Positions 1 through 9,408 of a DNA stretch of 64,000 nt are shown here, piece by piece (positions within the stretch are counted from its first letter, which is position 1; every line of letters begins with the position of its first letter). The notes under the pieces are model-generated. The model had not been told where the DNA came from, made no database searches, and saw only the letters and a program-made list of their open reading frames with translations. This DNA comes from Hymenobacter nivis (lineage in GTDB: Bacteria; Bacteroidota; Bacteroidia; Cytophagales; Hymenobacteraceae). The stretch spans positions 4,154,001 through 4,218,000 of the forward strand of contig NZ_CP029145.1 of the NCBI RefSeq assembly GCF_003149515.1. The letters run 5' to 3'. The translations under genes were made by a program, and so were the position numbers.

Positions 1-1
1 G

Positions 2-394
2 CCGCTGAAGCGCGGGGCGGGCCGCAAAATGCTGTGGGCCGTAGCCGGTTTCGGGGCCGCCACCGTGGCCTTCGCGCTGTCGACCAATTTGTACTTGTCG
101 ATGTTTCTGCTGTTTTTGACCGGAACCTTCGATTCCGTATCGGTTATCGTGCGCTCAACGCTGGTGCATACCTACACGCCGGAGTACATGAAGGGCCGCG
201 TATCAGCGGTGAACAGCATCTTTATCGGGTCCAGCAACGAGCTGGGCAGCTTCGAGAGCGGCGCGGCGGCCAAGCTGATGGGTACGGTGCCCAGCGTGGT
301 GTTTGGGGGCCTGATGACGATGGTCGTGGTGGCCGTCACGACCTGGAAGGCCGATAAGCTGCGCGGCCTGGAAATGGGCGCTGGCAAGAAATAG
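2..394 (+). CDS. MFS transporter, C-terminal part (gene enters from the left edge)
   Basis: The frame is already open at base 2, so the start lies outside the window. The roughly 130 visible residues hold the last membrane helices of a major-facilitator transporter of the EntS-like type (MFS_3): a hydrophobic stretch (FLLFLTGTFDSVSVIVRS), then the loop TPEYMKGRVSAVNSIFIGSS, and a final helix (VVFGGLMTMVVVAVTTW) before a short charged tail. In this family a GRV-SAVNSIFIG-type loop precedes the last helices. Substrate cannot be told from the fragment. It is transcribed towards the HhH gene, and a palindrome separates the two. Confidence 0.8.
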   Translation, partial: PLKRGAGRKMLWAVAGFGAATVAFALSTNLYLSMFLLFLTGTFDSVSVIVRSTLVHTYTPEYMKGRVSAVNSIFIGSSNELGSFESGAAAKLMGTVPSVVFGGLMTMVVVAVTTWKADKLRGLEMGAGKK

Positions 395-445
395 CCGCCC
401 GCCGGGGCCTCACGGTGGCTTCTGAGCCAATAAAGTCGTTCAAGT

Positions 446-494
446 AGAAAAAGAACGTCATGCAGCGCGTAGCGAAGCATGACGTTCTTTTTCT
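446..494. repeat. Short palindrome of the dispersed repeat family, between convergent genes
   Basis: Two 17-nt arms (AGAAAAAGAACGTCATG and its complement) flank a 15-nt centre. The arms and the GTAGCGAAGCAT core recur in the longer palindromes near 11.8, 25.2, 32.1 and 39.1 kb. With A- and T-runs at the ends it could act as a bidirectional terminator for the two converging genes. Confidence 0.65.
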
Positions 495-539
495 GTGTAA
501 TTTTTTGCTTGGGAACAACTCCAGCAATTTGAAATTCCT

Positions 540-1550
540 CTATTCGCAGCGCACGTAGGGCCGCAGCTTGGCCCAGTCGTCGGGCTTCAGGGTCGGGATT
601 TGCTGCAAATCCTCGGGCTTGCGGTAGGGGCCGTGCTGCTTGCGGTAGGCCACGATGAGGCGGGCCAGCGGCTTGCGAATGTAGGGGTGCAGGTACAGCT
701 CGTCGAACGAAGCGGTGTTGACGTTCACCAGCTGCGGCGCGAAGCCCGGCCGCACGAACGTGTACTTGCGCAGGCTGTCCACCAAATCGGGAGCGTCGCG
801 CAGTACGAATATTTCGCTAAGCTGGTCGGCCCGCAGGTAGCCGCCGAGCTGGTTGCGGTACTGCACTACCCATTTGGCCCGGCCCGCGCCAATACCGCGG
901 ATTTGCATAAGTTGCGTGGTGTCGGCCGCGTTCAGGTCGAAAGGCTGGAGGTGCTTGGGCTTGCTAGGGAACTTGCTGGCGGCGAAGGGCGGGAACTTGC
1001 CCGGGGCCCCGGCGGCGTAGGCGGGCCGCTCGCCGCGGCCCGGCAGCGCCTCGGGCAGCTGCATAAATGGCGCCAGCCGCTGGTACACCGAATCTTCCAG
1101 CCCATACATTTTTTTGATTTGCGCCTTGGCGCGGAAGCCGCCCGCCGCGTCGCGGTACTTCACGATGCGCCCGGCCACGAAGTGCGGCACACCGCGGGCT
1201 TCCCAGCCCTCGGCTGTGAGGGCATTGGGGTCGAAGGGCCCCAGCGGTACTTGCGCCACGGCGGGGGAGCGCGCGGGGCGGTCGAAGGTGCGGGGGGCGT
1301 AGGCGCGGCCCGCGGCGCGGTTGGCGGCTAGGTTGGCCGCCAGTTGGTCGAGGCGCTGCTGGTCGGCGGCGGGCAAGTACTGGGGCTGGGCGGGGTGCCA
1401 GAGCAGCGGCAGCAGCAGGGCCGCGGCCAGCACGGCCAGCAGCCCCACCATGCCCCGGGCTTCGGCGCGCGAGTAGCCCATGTAGCGCCGCGCCCAGCGC
1501 AGGGGCCCCGCATCGGCCCAGGAGCGCCGGGGGTACGGCGAAGGTTTCAT
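540..1550 (-). CDS. Helix-hairpin-helix (ComEA-like) domain protein with one membrane helix
   Basis: About 336 residues. A basic, proline-containing N-terminus leads into one membrane helix (GMVGLLAVLAAALLLPLLW), then a proline/alanine-rich linker. Three helix-hairpin-helix units follow: FDPNALTAEGWEARG..., FDLNAADTTQLMQIRGIG... and VNVNTASFDELYLHP.... The middle one has the canonical GIGxxxA hairpin. Such units bind DNA in ComEA; in Bacteroidota many membrane-anchored paralogues of unknown role exist. An in-frame ATG six codons upstream (1568) is an alternative start; MKPSPYP was preferred because it gives a compact N-terminus. DNA uptake is possible but unproven, as no other com genes are adjacent. 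Confidence 0.75.
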   Translation of the reverse strand: MKPSPYPRRSWADAGPLRWARRYMGYSRAEARGMVGLLAVLAAALLLPLLWHPAQPQYLPAADQQRLDQLAANLAANRAAGRAYAPRTFDRPARSPAVAQVPLGPFDPNALTAEGWEARGVPHFVAGRIVKYRDAAGGFRAKAQIKKMYGLEDSVYQRLAPFMQLPEALPGRGERPAYAAGAPGKFPPFAASKFPSKPKHLQPFDLNAADTTQLMQIRGIGAGRAKWVVQYRNQLGGYLRADQLSEIFVLRDAPDLVDSLRKYTFVRPGFAPQLVNVNTASFDELYLHPYIRKPLARLIVAYRKQHGPYRKPEDLQQIPTLKPDDWAKLRPYVRCE

Positions 1551-1568
1551 AGCAAATAGATTGAACAC

Positions 1569-1804
1569 CAGTTGGAACGGGTGCGGAAGGGTGGAAGCGC
1601 TCGGGGCTTTAAGCAGCGCGCAGTTCCCGCAATGTTACGGGTTCTGTGGGATCCGAAATAGCGCTGGCGGCAACGGAATGGAGGTTTTGTAGCTACCAAG
1701 GTATTTCTTAGGCTAAGGGACACCTTTGGAGATAATTAAAAATCAAAAGTGTAGCAGTCAAGTTTTTAATTACATCCAAGAACTTTGAAATAGCTCTAGG
1801 GCCC
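1569..1804. other. Intergenic stretch without a recognised feature
   Basis: Between two minus-strand genes. The part nearest the hydrolase (about 1690-1800) is AT-rich compared with the surroundings. I see no ORF, RNA gene or clear terminator hairpin. Confidence 0.5.
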
Positions 1805-3223
1805 TCAGCGGCCGGCGTGGGCCGCCACCCAATTGCCGATGATTTGCAGAGTGCTGGGCGCAAATGTTTCCTCGATGATGCCGTACTCGGCAACGGACCC
1901 GGTGGGAGCAGTTTGGAACAGGTGGTTGAGGCCGGGCAGCGCCTGCGTAGTCACGTTGCGGTTGCCGCCGGCTTGCAGGCCCTGGGCGATGGCCGCGAGG
2001 TTGGGGCCGGCTGCTACCTGCACGTCTTTCGTGCCGCCGAGGGCCAGCACCGGGCAGTGCACGCGGGCCAGAGTTTGGGCGGGGCGGTCGGCCAGCAGGT
2101 GGCGGTAGGCGGGCGAGAGCAGCACGTTGATTTGGCCATCGGCTCGCGCCAGGGCCCCCGGGGCCGCGCCGCCAGCACCCAGCAAGGGGCGCAGCTGGGC
2201 GCGGGCCTGGGCGTCGTTGGGCGTTTGCTCCACAATGTTCAGTACTTGGCGCTGCATTTTTTCGGCACTCTGCAATTGGGCTGGGGTGGCTCCACCCAGC
2301 TTGCCCAGGGCCAGCACCTGCTGCACAATCAGCTCATTACCGGGCAGGCCGGGGGCGGCCAGCAGCACCAGGAAGTTGGGGCCCTGGGGCTGGCCGGCGG
2401 CGGCAATGGCGGCGGTGCCGCCCTCGCTGTGGCCCAGCAGCCCTACGTGCGCCGGGGCAATTTTCGGCTGGGCCCGCACGAAGGCCAGCGCCGCCCGCGC
2501 ATCGGCGGCGTAATCGGCGCTGGTGCTGGTGGCCTGCGAGCCGCCCGACTGGCCCACGCCGCGGTCATCGAAGCGCAGCACGGCGATGCCGCGCCGGCTG
2601 AGGTAGTCGGCCAGCACCCAAAAGGGCTGGTGGCCAAACAGAGTTTCGTTGCGGTCTTCGGGCCCCGAGCCCGTCAATAGCACCACCGCCGGGAAAGGCC
2701 CCGGGCCGGCCGGCGTGGTGAGGGTACCGGCCAGCACCACGCCAGCCCGGGCGTTGGTGAACGTCACATCGGCCGACTGGTACGGGAACGGCGGCTGGGG
2801 CACCTGGGGCCGGCGGGGGCCCGCTGCGCTGCCCGGCGCTGCGCGGGCCAGCGTGAGGGGCAGGGCCTGGCCGTTCTGGTGCCACGTGCCCATCAGCTGC
2901 TGCCCGGCGGCGGCGCGGCGGCCGGCAAAGTAGGCCCCGGCCTGCGGCAGGCGCAGGTACACGCTGTCGGCGGTGGGGGCAGTGAATTGCAGCGGCAGGC
3001 CTTGCGCGTGCTGCATGGGTACGTCGAGCGTGGCCGTGCGGGGGCCCCCGGCGGGGTCGGCAAGGTGGGCAGTGAGGGTAAGGGGCCCCAGCGCGCCGGT
3101 CCAGTCGCCGGTGAGGCTGGCGGGGGCTTGCGCGCAAGTACCCAAGGGCAAGGTCAGCAGGGCCGCGCCGGCCAGTAGCTTGCCGGCTCGCCGCGCGGCC
3201 TCAATAAGTAGTAATAATCCCAC
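1805..3223 (-). CDS. Secreted alpha/beta hydrolase (S9/dienelactone-hydrolase-like)
   Basis: A 472-residue protein. The frame is open much further upstream, to 3577, but that part overlaps the next gene and is low-complexity, so the start is placed at GTG 3223, which gives a signal peptide (GKLLAGAALLTLPLGTCAQA). An N-terminal beta-rich domain (SLTGDWTGALGPLTLTAHL) precedes the hydrolase fold. The triad is visible: nucleophile in GLLGHSEGGTA, acid in LALGGTKDVQV, histidine in GLNHLFQ. FDDRGVGQSGG matches the cap of this family. It lies 29 nt after a paralogue, probably in one operon. The natural substrate, ester or peptide, is unknown. Confidence 0.8.
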   Translation of the reverse strand: MGLLLLIEAARRAGKLLAGAALLTLPLGTCAQAPASLTGDWTGALGPLTLTAHLADPAGGPRTATLDVPMQHAQGLPLQFTAPTADSVYLRLPQAGAYFAGRRAAAGQQLMGTWHQNGQALPLTLARAAPGSAAGPRRPQVPQPPFPYQSADVTFTNARAGVVLAGTLTTPAGPGPFPAVVLLTGSGPEDRNETLFGHQPFWVLADYLSRRGIAVLRFDDRGVGQSGGSQATSTSADYAADARAALAFVRAQPKIAPAHVGLLGHSEGGTAAIAAAGQPQGPNFLVLLAAPGLPGNELIVQQVLALGKLGGATPAQLQSAEKMQRQVLNIVEQTPNDAQARAQLRPLLGAGGAAPGALARADGQINVLLSPAYRHLLADRPAQTLARVHCPVLALGGTKDVQVAAGPNLAAIAQGLQAGGNRNVTTQALPGLNHLFQTAPTGSVAEYGIIEETFAPSTLQIIGNWVAAHAGR

Positions 3224-3252
3224 GCTGCAATGATACGGCCGGCCGCCGGGGC

Positions 3253-4725
3253 TTAGCCGCGGGCCCGGCCGTAGCGCACGGGTTTGTGCGGGGCGGCGCG
3301 CTTTACGGTCACGGGCAAGGGGGGGCCGGGTAGCTTGGTTTGGAGGGCCACCCACTCGCGGATGTTTTTCAGGGCCTCGGGCGAGAACGTGGGCTGCGGG
3401 GCCCCGTCCACCACCGTCCACTGGTCGGTGGGGGCCTCGAAGAGGTGGTTCACACCGGCCAGGCGCTGGGCTGTGGTGGGGTTGTGGGCGCGGTTCAGGG
3501 CCTTTTGTAACGGCGTCATGTTTTGGCGCACCGATACTTGCAAATCCTCCGTGCCGTTGAGCAGCAGCACCGGGCACTGCACCTGGGCCAGGCGGTTTTG
3601 GGGGTTGAAGTCGAAAAAATAGCGCGACCAGGGCGAGGTGAGCTGCGCGGCGCGGGCCCGGGCCATGCCCGCATCGAGGCCCGTATTGGCGCCGCTGAGC
3701 AGGGCCGTGACCTTGGCGCGGGCCGTGGTATTGTTGGCCGTTTGGCGCACCAGCCTCACGGTGCGGGCGAAGGCCTCCTGGGCGGCCTTCACCTGCGACG
3801 GGTCGGCCCCAATTAGGCGCATGATTTCACTTTGCTGACGCAACAGCACGTCGTAGCCCGGCTCGCCGTAGCCGGCCAGCGACACCACGAACGCCGGCGC
3901 CCGGCCGCTGGGGGCCCCGGCGGCCAGCAGGGCCACATTGGCCCCTTCGCCGTGCCCCACCAGGCCCACCCGCCCCCCTGATACCAGGGGCTGGGCGCGC
4001 AGGCAGGCCAGGGCGGCCTGCGCATCGGTCACGAGGTCGGCCGTGGTGGCGGTGGCGTAGGTGCCCTCCGATTTACCTACGCCGCGGTCGTCAAAACGCA
4101 GTACGGCGATGCCGTGGCGGGTGAGGTAGTCGGCCAGCTGCCCAAACATGCGGTAGCCTGACACCTCGGCGTCGCGGCCTTGGGGCCCCAGGTCGGAGAG
4201 CAGCACCACGCCCGGGAAGGGCCCCTCGCCGGCCGGCACCGTCACGGTGCCGCTGAGGTGCTCGCGGGTGGCGGAGTTGAGGAACGTGACGTCGGTTTCG
4301 CGGTAGGGCGGTGCGGCGCGCAGGCGGGTGGCGGCCTGTTGCGCGGCGGCGCGCACCAGCACCAGCGGCGCCGTCAGGCCCGGCTGTGTCCAGGTGCCGC
4401 TGAGGCTGGCCCCGCCGTTCAGCACCTTGCCCACGAAGCGGCTGCCAGCCTGCTCGATGCGCAGCGTGAGGTCGTCGCCCTGCACTTCCACCGCCACCGG
4501 CATCCGGCTGATGCGCTGCTGCGGGGCGTCGAGGGCCGCGTAGTAGCTACCGTTGCTGAGCGGCACGATAGTGATATACAGCGTAATCTCGCCGCCGAGC
4601 AGCTTCAGGGGCCCTTTCCACTGGCCGTTGAGGGGCGCGGGGCCCGCTGGTGGCCCCCCCGCCGCATGGCCCGGCTGCCCCAGCGAGGTAATGAGTAAAA
4701 ATGCAGCGAGTATAAATTTAATCAT
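3253..4725 (-). CDS. Secreted alpha/beta hydrolase paralogue lacking the catalytic serine
   Basis: 490 residues with a clear signal peptide (MIKFILAAFLLITSLGQPGHA). Architecture matches the downstream gene: beta-rich N-terminal domain (PLNGQWKGPLKLLGGEITLYI), then an alpha/beta hydrolase with FDDRGVGKSEG, an acid residue in LLNGTEDLQV and histidine in GVNHLFEA. The nucleophile elbow reads GLVGHGEGAN, so the serine of G-x-S-x-G is glycine; the DNA is GGC where the paralogue has a serine codon. It is therefore predicted to be inactive as a serine hydrolase, or to use another mechanism. It is the first gene of the two-gene set. Confidence 0.8.
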   Translation of the reverse strand: MIKFILAAFLLITSLGQPGHAAGGPPAGPAPLNGQWKGPLKLLGGEITLYITIVPLSNGSYYAALDAPQQRISRMPVAVEVQGDDLTLRIEQAGSRFVGKVLNGGASLSGTWTQPGLTAPLVLVRAAAQQAATRLRAAPPYRETDVTFLNSATREHLSGTVTVPAGEGPFPGVVLLSDLGPQGRDAEVSGYRMFGQLADYLTRHGIAVLRFDDRGVGKSEGTYATATTADLVTDAQAALACLRAQPLVSGGRVGLVGHGEGANVALLAAGAPSGRAPAFVVSLAGYGEPGYDVLLRQQSEIMRLIGADPSQVKAAQEAFARTVRLVRQTANNTTARAKVTALLSGANTGLDAGMARARAAQLTSPWSRYFFDFNPQNRLAQVQCPVLLLNGTEDLQVSVRQNMTPLQKALNRAHNPTTAQRLAGVNHLFEAPTDQWTVVDGAPQPTFSPEALKNIREWVALQTKLPGPPLPVTVKRAAPHKPVRYGRARG

Positions 4726-4949
4726 GAAATAACTATATAAAAAATACCTTAGGAAGACCAGCAGGAATATTTAGGGCTTAAAAATACAAGAAATAAGTCA
4801 CTGGCGAGCAATTTATCGGCGAATGGCGGTTGGGGCTGTGTATTGAGCTGCGTGGCGGTGGCCCAGCGGCGGCGGCCTTCCTTTGCGGACGCGGGCGGAA
4901 GCGGCCCGCGCCCGCAACCTTTTCCCCCCTGCCCGCTGTTAGCCTGTCT

Positions 4950-5932
4950 ATGCCCAAAAACGACGCTTTGCAAGTGGCTGCCCCTGCGGCCGACCCGATT
5001 GACCAGCTCGACCCCCGCGAGTTCATCCTCATCAAAAACGCCCGGGTTCACAACCTGAAAAACCTGAGTGTGGCCTTGCCCCGCAACCAGTTCATTGTCG
5101 TCACGGGCCTCTCGGGCTCGGGTAAATCCAGCCTCGCCTTCGATACGCTGTATGCTGAGGGCCAGCGGATGTACGTGGAAAGCCTGAGCAGCTACGCCCG
5201 GCAGTTTCTGGGCCGCATGGACAAGCCCGACGTGGACTACATCCGCGGCATTTCGCCGGCCATAGCCATCGAGCAGAAGGTCAGCATCAAGAACAACCGC
5301 TCGACGGTGGGCACCAGCACCGAGATTTACGACTACCTCAAGCTGCTGTTTGCGCGGGTGGGGCGCACGTACTCGCCCGTGAGTGGCGTGCAGGTGCAAA
5401 AGGATAACGTGGCCGACGTGGTAGATTTTTTGGGGGCCCTACCCGAGGGCACCCGCGCCATGATTCTGGCCCCGCTGCCGCCGCTGGCCCCGGGCCGCAC
5501 CCTTATTAAGGAGCTGGATTTGCTGCTGCAAAAAGGCTACAGCCGCGTGGTGGTAGGCGGCGAAACGGCCTTCATCGAAGACCTGCTGGCCGTGGGGGCC
5601 CCTGAGCCGAAAGGGGAGGTGTTCATCATGATTGACCGCGCCGTGCTGCGCCCCGGCGATGAGGACCTGCTGTTTCGCCTCTCCGATTCGGTGCAGACTG
5701 CGTTTTTCGAGGGCCACGGCACTTGCCTGTTGCGCCTGAATGATGACGAGGCGCGCACGTTCTCCGACAAGTTTGAGCTGGATGGGATGACGTTTGAGGA
5801 GCCGAGCGTCAACTTCTTCTCCTTCAATAACCCGTATGGGGCTTGCCACACCTGCGAGGGCTTCGGCTCGGTGCTGGGCATCGACGAGGATTTGGTGATT
5901 CCCGACAAGAGCATGACCGTGTACGAAGGGGC
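4950..5932 (+). pseudogene. uvrA: uvrA, 5' fragment (interrupted by an IS4-family element)
   Basis: N-terminal roughly 328 residues of excinuclease subunit UvrA, the damage-sensing ATPase of nucleotide excision repair. It starts at ATG 4950 (MPKNDALQVAAP); the frame is open upstream but lacks family similarity. Visible are the first Walker A (GLSGSGKSSLAFDTLYAEGQR), the Q-loop region (SLSSYARQFLGRMDKPDVD) and the first half of zinc module 1 (GACHTCEGFG). The reading frame breaks after TVYEGA, where the insertion sequence begins, and ends in IS DNA at 5972. Removing the IS and one target repeat joins it in frame to the 3' fragment (about 950 residues together, the usual UvrA length). Confidence 0.93.
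5924..5932. repeat. uvrA: Target-site duplication, left copy (CGAAGGGGC)
   Basis: The nine bases CGAAGGGGC recur directly at 7133-7141 on the other side of the element. Extending both copies by TA gives an 11-bp alternative if the element is taken as starting at CTC. This marks a transposition event into an intact uvrA. Confidence 0.85.
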
Positions 5933-7132
5933 TACTCTACCCTACTATTTTAGTTACTTTATAATGAGTTAGTTGATTGATAATCCATCGGAACACAGCA
6001 TTCATGTTGGCGGTAAATACCGGGTCGGTGCTGCGGCCGGGCCGCGTGTACTGGCGCAGGGCGTTGAGGCCGTGGCGGCCAAAACTGGCGCGTTTGTAGC
6101 CGTTGTTCTTCTGGGGGATGGGTTGCACTTTTTCGTGCAGGCGGGTGCCCACGCTCACGCAAAGCGCGTAGGCCAAACTCACCAGGCCCACGAGTTTTTT
6201 GAGTTTGTCCCGGCAACGCAGGTGCGTGGCCCGCAAGGCAAAGCCCCGCCCTTTCAGGTTCTGGAAACAAGCCTCAATCGTCCAGCGCTTGCGATAGAAC
6301 TGGCCCAAAAAAGCCGGGTTGGCCGTGCCGAAGAGGAAGAGGTACTCGCCCCCGGCCAAGGCCGTGACCTGCGCCCCGCCCCAAACCCCGTCGACTTGGC
6401 ACACGGGCAACTGGCGGCACTGGCCTGGCCGCAGGCCCCAGTCGGCCACGGCGTGACGACGGCCTTGGGGGTCGGTGAGCAGGTGGTGCTTGGGCAGACG
6501 CATGACGAATAATATGCCCTTGTCTTTGAGGTATTTGAACCAGGCATGGCCCACAAACTCGCGGTCGCCCACTACCAGCCCCACGCGGTCGGGGCCCAGC
6601 ACCCGCAGGCAAAAATCCAGTAGCGCCGTGCGGTCGGCGGTGCCGGAGTTGCCGCTGCGGTTGTCGAGCAACTCCCAGCACAAGGGCCAGTGGCAATCGC
6701 CCCGGCCCACCGTCACGAGCAGGATGTTGACCTGGCAGCGGCCGAAGTCCCACTCCGTGCGGTCGATGCACAGGCGCAGCTTGCCCGTGCCCGGCAAGAG
6801 GCCGACGAGCAACACGGCCAAGGCGACGTAATCCAGGTCGGCTTCGCGGAAAAAGTCTTGGATGCGCGTCTCGTTCGAGGCCAGTTTCACGCCGTCGTTG
6901 AGGTGCTGCGCCACCTCGCAGAATTGCACATTTCGGCTTTTAAAGAGGCCGAGCACGAAGCGGGCCACGAACTTTTTGCGGGCCAGGTTCCGCACCAGCG
7001 GGACCGAATGTAAAAGGGTCGTAATTTTGACCACGAGGCGTTGCTTCACGGGAAGGAGCGCATTTGGTAGTTGAGGAACTCCAAAGGTCGGGCCTTCCCG
7101 TTTTTATGCCCGATTTTTAGTAGGGTAGAGTA
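5933..7132. mobile_element. IS4-family insertion sequence (1.2 kb) inside uvrA
   Basis: The ends carry a 15-bp inverted repeat, TACTCTACCCTACTA, at 5933 and, complemented, at 7118-7132. One transposase gene is carried on the minus strand, opposite to uvrA. A 9-bp direct repeat flanks it. Transposase and ends look intact, so the copy may be recent and active. Confidence 0.9.
5937..7049 (-). CDS. IS4-family transposase
   Basis: 370 residues, a full-length DDE transposase of the IS4 family (IS10-like group). Catalytic residues can be placed: Asp about 96 in CIDRTEWDFG, Asp about 162 in VVGDREFVG, and Glu about 259 in YRKRWTIEACFQNLKGRGF, the Y-(2)-R-(3)-E-(6)-K signature. No internal stops are seen. 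It should excise and reinsert the element by cut-and-paste transposition. It is encoded antisense to the host gene uvrA. Confidence 0.92.
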   Translation of the reverse strand: MKQRLVVKITTLLHSVPLVRNLARKKFVARFVLGLFKSRNVQFCEVAQHLNDGVKLASNETRIQDFFREADLDYVALAVLLVGLLPGTGKLRLCIDRTEWDFGRCQVNILLVTVGRGDCHWPLCWELLDNRSGNSGTADRTALLDFCLRVLGPDRVGLVVGDREFVGHAWFKYLKDKGILFVMRLPKHHLLTDPQGRRHAVADWGLRPGQCRQLPVCQVDGVWGGAQVTALAGGEYLFLFGTANPAFLGQFYRKRWTIEACFQNLKGRGFALRATHLRCRDKLKKLVGLVSLAYALCVSVGTRLHEKVQPIPQKNNGYKRASFGRHGLNALRQYTRPGRSTDPVFTANMNAVFRWIINQLTHYKVTKIVG

Positions 7133-8999
7133 CGAAGGGGCCATTGCGCCTTGGCGCACCGAAAAGCAGGGTGAGTGGCTGAAGCCGCTGCTAAAAAACG
7201 GCATCCGCTTCGACTTCCCCATCCACCGGCCCTACAGCGACCTGAGCGAGGCCGAGCAGCGCCTGCTGTGGACCGGCAATAAGTACTTCCAGGGCCTCGA
7301 CGCCTACTTTAAGTGGGTGAGCGAGCAGAGCCACAAAATCCAGTACCGGGTGCTGCAAAGCCGCTACCGGGGCCGCACCGTGTGCCCTGACTGCCGCGGC
7401 ACCCGCCTGCGCAAAGACGCGCAGTACGTGAAAATTGACGGCCGCAGCATTGCCGACGTGGTGCTGCTGCCCATCTCGGGGGCCCTGGAGTTCTTCGCCG
7501 GCATGGCCCTGAGCGAGCACGAAGCCAAGGTGGCCGAGCGCCTCGTCACGGAAATCACCAACCGCCTGGGCTACCTCAACCGCGTAGGCCTGGGCTACCT
7601 CACCCTCAACCGCTTGAGTAATACGCTGAGCGGCGGCGAGAGCCAGCGCATCTCGCTGGCCACGTCGCTGGGCTCGGCGCTGGTAGGCTCGATGTACGTG
7701 CTCGATGAGCCTAGCATCGGCCTGCACCCCAAGGACGCCGAGCAGCTCATTGGCGTGCTGCGCTCGTTGCAGGAACTTGGTAATACTGTAGTAGTCGTCG
7801 AGCACGAGGAAAAGATGATGGAGGCCGCCGACCAGATCATCGACATCGGGCCCGAGGCCGGCAGCGGCGGCGGCCACCTCATGTTCCAGGGCACGTACTC
7901 CGAGCTGCTGCGCGACACGGCCACCTACACCGGCAAGTACCTCAGCGGGGCTATGGCGGTGCACGTGCCCGCCGTGCGCCGCCCCTGGCGCAACGCCCTG
8001 GAGCTGACCGGGGCCCGCGAGAACAACCTCAAAAACGTAAGCGTGAAAATCCCGCTCGGCGTGATGACCGTCGTTACGGGCGTATCGGGCTCGGGCAAGT
8101 CCACGCTCATCAAGCGCATCCTGGCTCCGGCCCTGATGAAGCAGCTGGGCGGCGGCGCGGGCGAAAGCACCGGCAAGTTCGACAAGCTGACCGGCGTGCA
8201 GGGCCAGGTGTCGCACGTCGAGTTCGTGGACCAAAATCCAATCGGTAAGTCGTCGCGCTCGAACCCCGTTACCTACGTGAAGGCTTACGATGCCATCCGC
8301 ACGCTGTTTTCTGAGCAGCCGCTGGCCAAGGCGCGGGGCTTCAAGCCGTCGCACTTTTCCTTCAACGTGGATGGTGGGCGCTGCGAGGTGTGCCAGGGCG
8401 AGGGCCAGGTGAAGATTGAGATGCAGTTTATGGCAGACATCTACCTGACCTGCGAAAGCTGCGGCGGCCGCAAGTTCAAGCAGGACGTGCTGGACGTGAA
8501 GTTCCAGGACAAAGGCATTGACGAAGTGCTGGAGCTGACCGTGGCCGACGCCGTGCAGTTTTTCAAGAGCCAGCCCAAAGTAGCCGAGCGCCTCCAGCCG
8601 CTGGAGGATGTGGGCCTGGGCTACATCCGCCTCGGGCAATCGGCCAACACGCTGAGCGGCGGCGAGGCCCAGCGCGTGAAGTTGGCCTCGTTCCTCACCA
8701 AAGGCGCTACGCTTCAGCAGGATAAGATTCTGTTCATCTTCGACGAGCCCAGCACCGGCCTGCACTTCCACGACATTGCCAAGCTGCTGGGGGCCCTAAA
8801 TGCGCTGATTGAGCAGGGCAACTCGGTGCTCATCATTGAGCACAACGTGGACATCATCAAGTGCGCCGACTGGCTGATTGACCTGGGCCCCGAGGGCGGC
8901 CTCAACGGTGGCCACCTGCTCTTCGAGGGCACACCCGAGCAGCTGGTGAAGCTGAAGGACACCAACCACACGGCCCGCTTCCTGGCCGACAAAGTATAG
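7133..8999 (+). pseudogene. uvrA: uvrA, 3' fragment (rest of the disrupted gene)
   Basis: About 620 residues from the target repeat to the stop at 8999. It begins within the first zinc module region (EGAIAPWRTEKQGEW), then has the second CxxC pair (CPDCRGTRL), the first ABC signature (LSGGESQRISLA) with Walker B (YVLDEPSIGLHP), the second Walker A (GVSGSGKSTLIKRIL), zinc module 2 (CEVCQGEG, CESCGGRKF), the second signature (LSGGEAQRVKLA) and Walker B (LFIFDEPSTGLHFHD). An ORF from ATG 7071 reads from IS DNA into this segment, but the product would lack the first Walker A and one CxxC pair. Repair function from this locus is probably lost unless the IS excises or another uvrA exists. Confidence 0.92.
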
Positions 9000-9005
9000 G
9001 CCCGC

Positions 9006-9404
9006 ATGCAATTAGGCACCGAAGCCACCGTGGTGGTGGGCACCCCCGATACGCTGCTGGTGAGCACCGCCGCGGCGGGAACGGCGCAGGTTATTTTTGA
9101 GGACGATGGCACCACTGGCTATTTCTGCGCCGTGGCGCCGGGGCCCGAAACGGTCATCCTCGACGCGCTGCACGTGGCCGATGTGGCCGATGTGGCCGAC
9201 CGGAGCATCCCTGTGGCTGTGCAGCTGTTCTGGACCGTGGGGGAAACGGCGGCCGCGCTCGTCATCAACGGCCACTGCCACGCGCTGTACGATTTCCAGC
9301 GCCGGGCCGGGTTCTGCCGCAACGCCTTCCCGCCGGCGCCCCACGGCCAGGTGCCCAAGCGCGAGCTGACCGACGAGCTGGTGGAACAGTACTTCGGGGC
9401 CTAG
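9006..9404 (+). CDS. Conserved hypothetical protein, DUF2251-like
   Basis: 132 residues, starting six bases after the uvrA stop, so probably once co-transcribed with it. The pattern fits small cytosolic proteins annotated DUF2251: a beta-rich N-terminal part (FEDDGTTGYFCAVAPG) and a C-terminal block (VINGHCHALYDFQRRAGFCRNAFPP). This assignment is from memory of the family and is tentative. A nine-base unit (GATGTGGCC or its phase) is repeated in tandem, giving VADVADVADRS. No catalytic motif is evident. Confidence 0.6.
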   Translation: MQLGTEATVVVGTPDTLLVSTAAAGTAQVIFEDDGTTGYFCAVAPGPETVILDALHVADVADVADRSIPVAVQLFWTVGETAAALVINGHCHALYDFQRRAGFCRNAFPPAPHGQVPKRELTDELVEQYFGA

Positions 9405-9408
9405 CCGG

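Noticed and set aside
600..1331. 243-codon plus-strand ORF opposite the helix-hairpin-helix gene
   Set aside because: An antisense shadow; low-complexity Gly/Val/Leu/Arg and no signal or motif.
3224..3577. N-terminal extension of the downstream hydrolase to 3577
   Set aside because: It overlaps the upstream hydrolase gene, is low-complexity (Pro/Arg-rich), and the signal peptide starts only at GTG 3223.
7191..8771. 526-codon minus-strand ORF opposite uvrA
   Set aside because: It mirrors the codon structure of uvrA (high-GC antisense effect), has no signal, motif or start context, and uvrA motifs on the plus strand are unambiguous.
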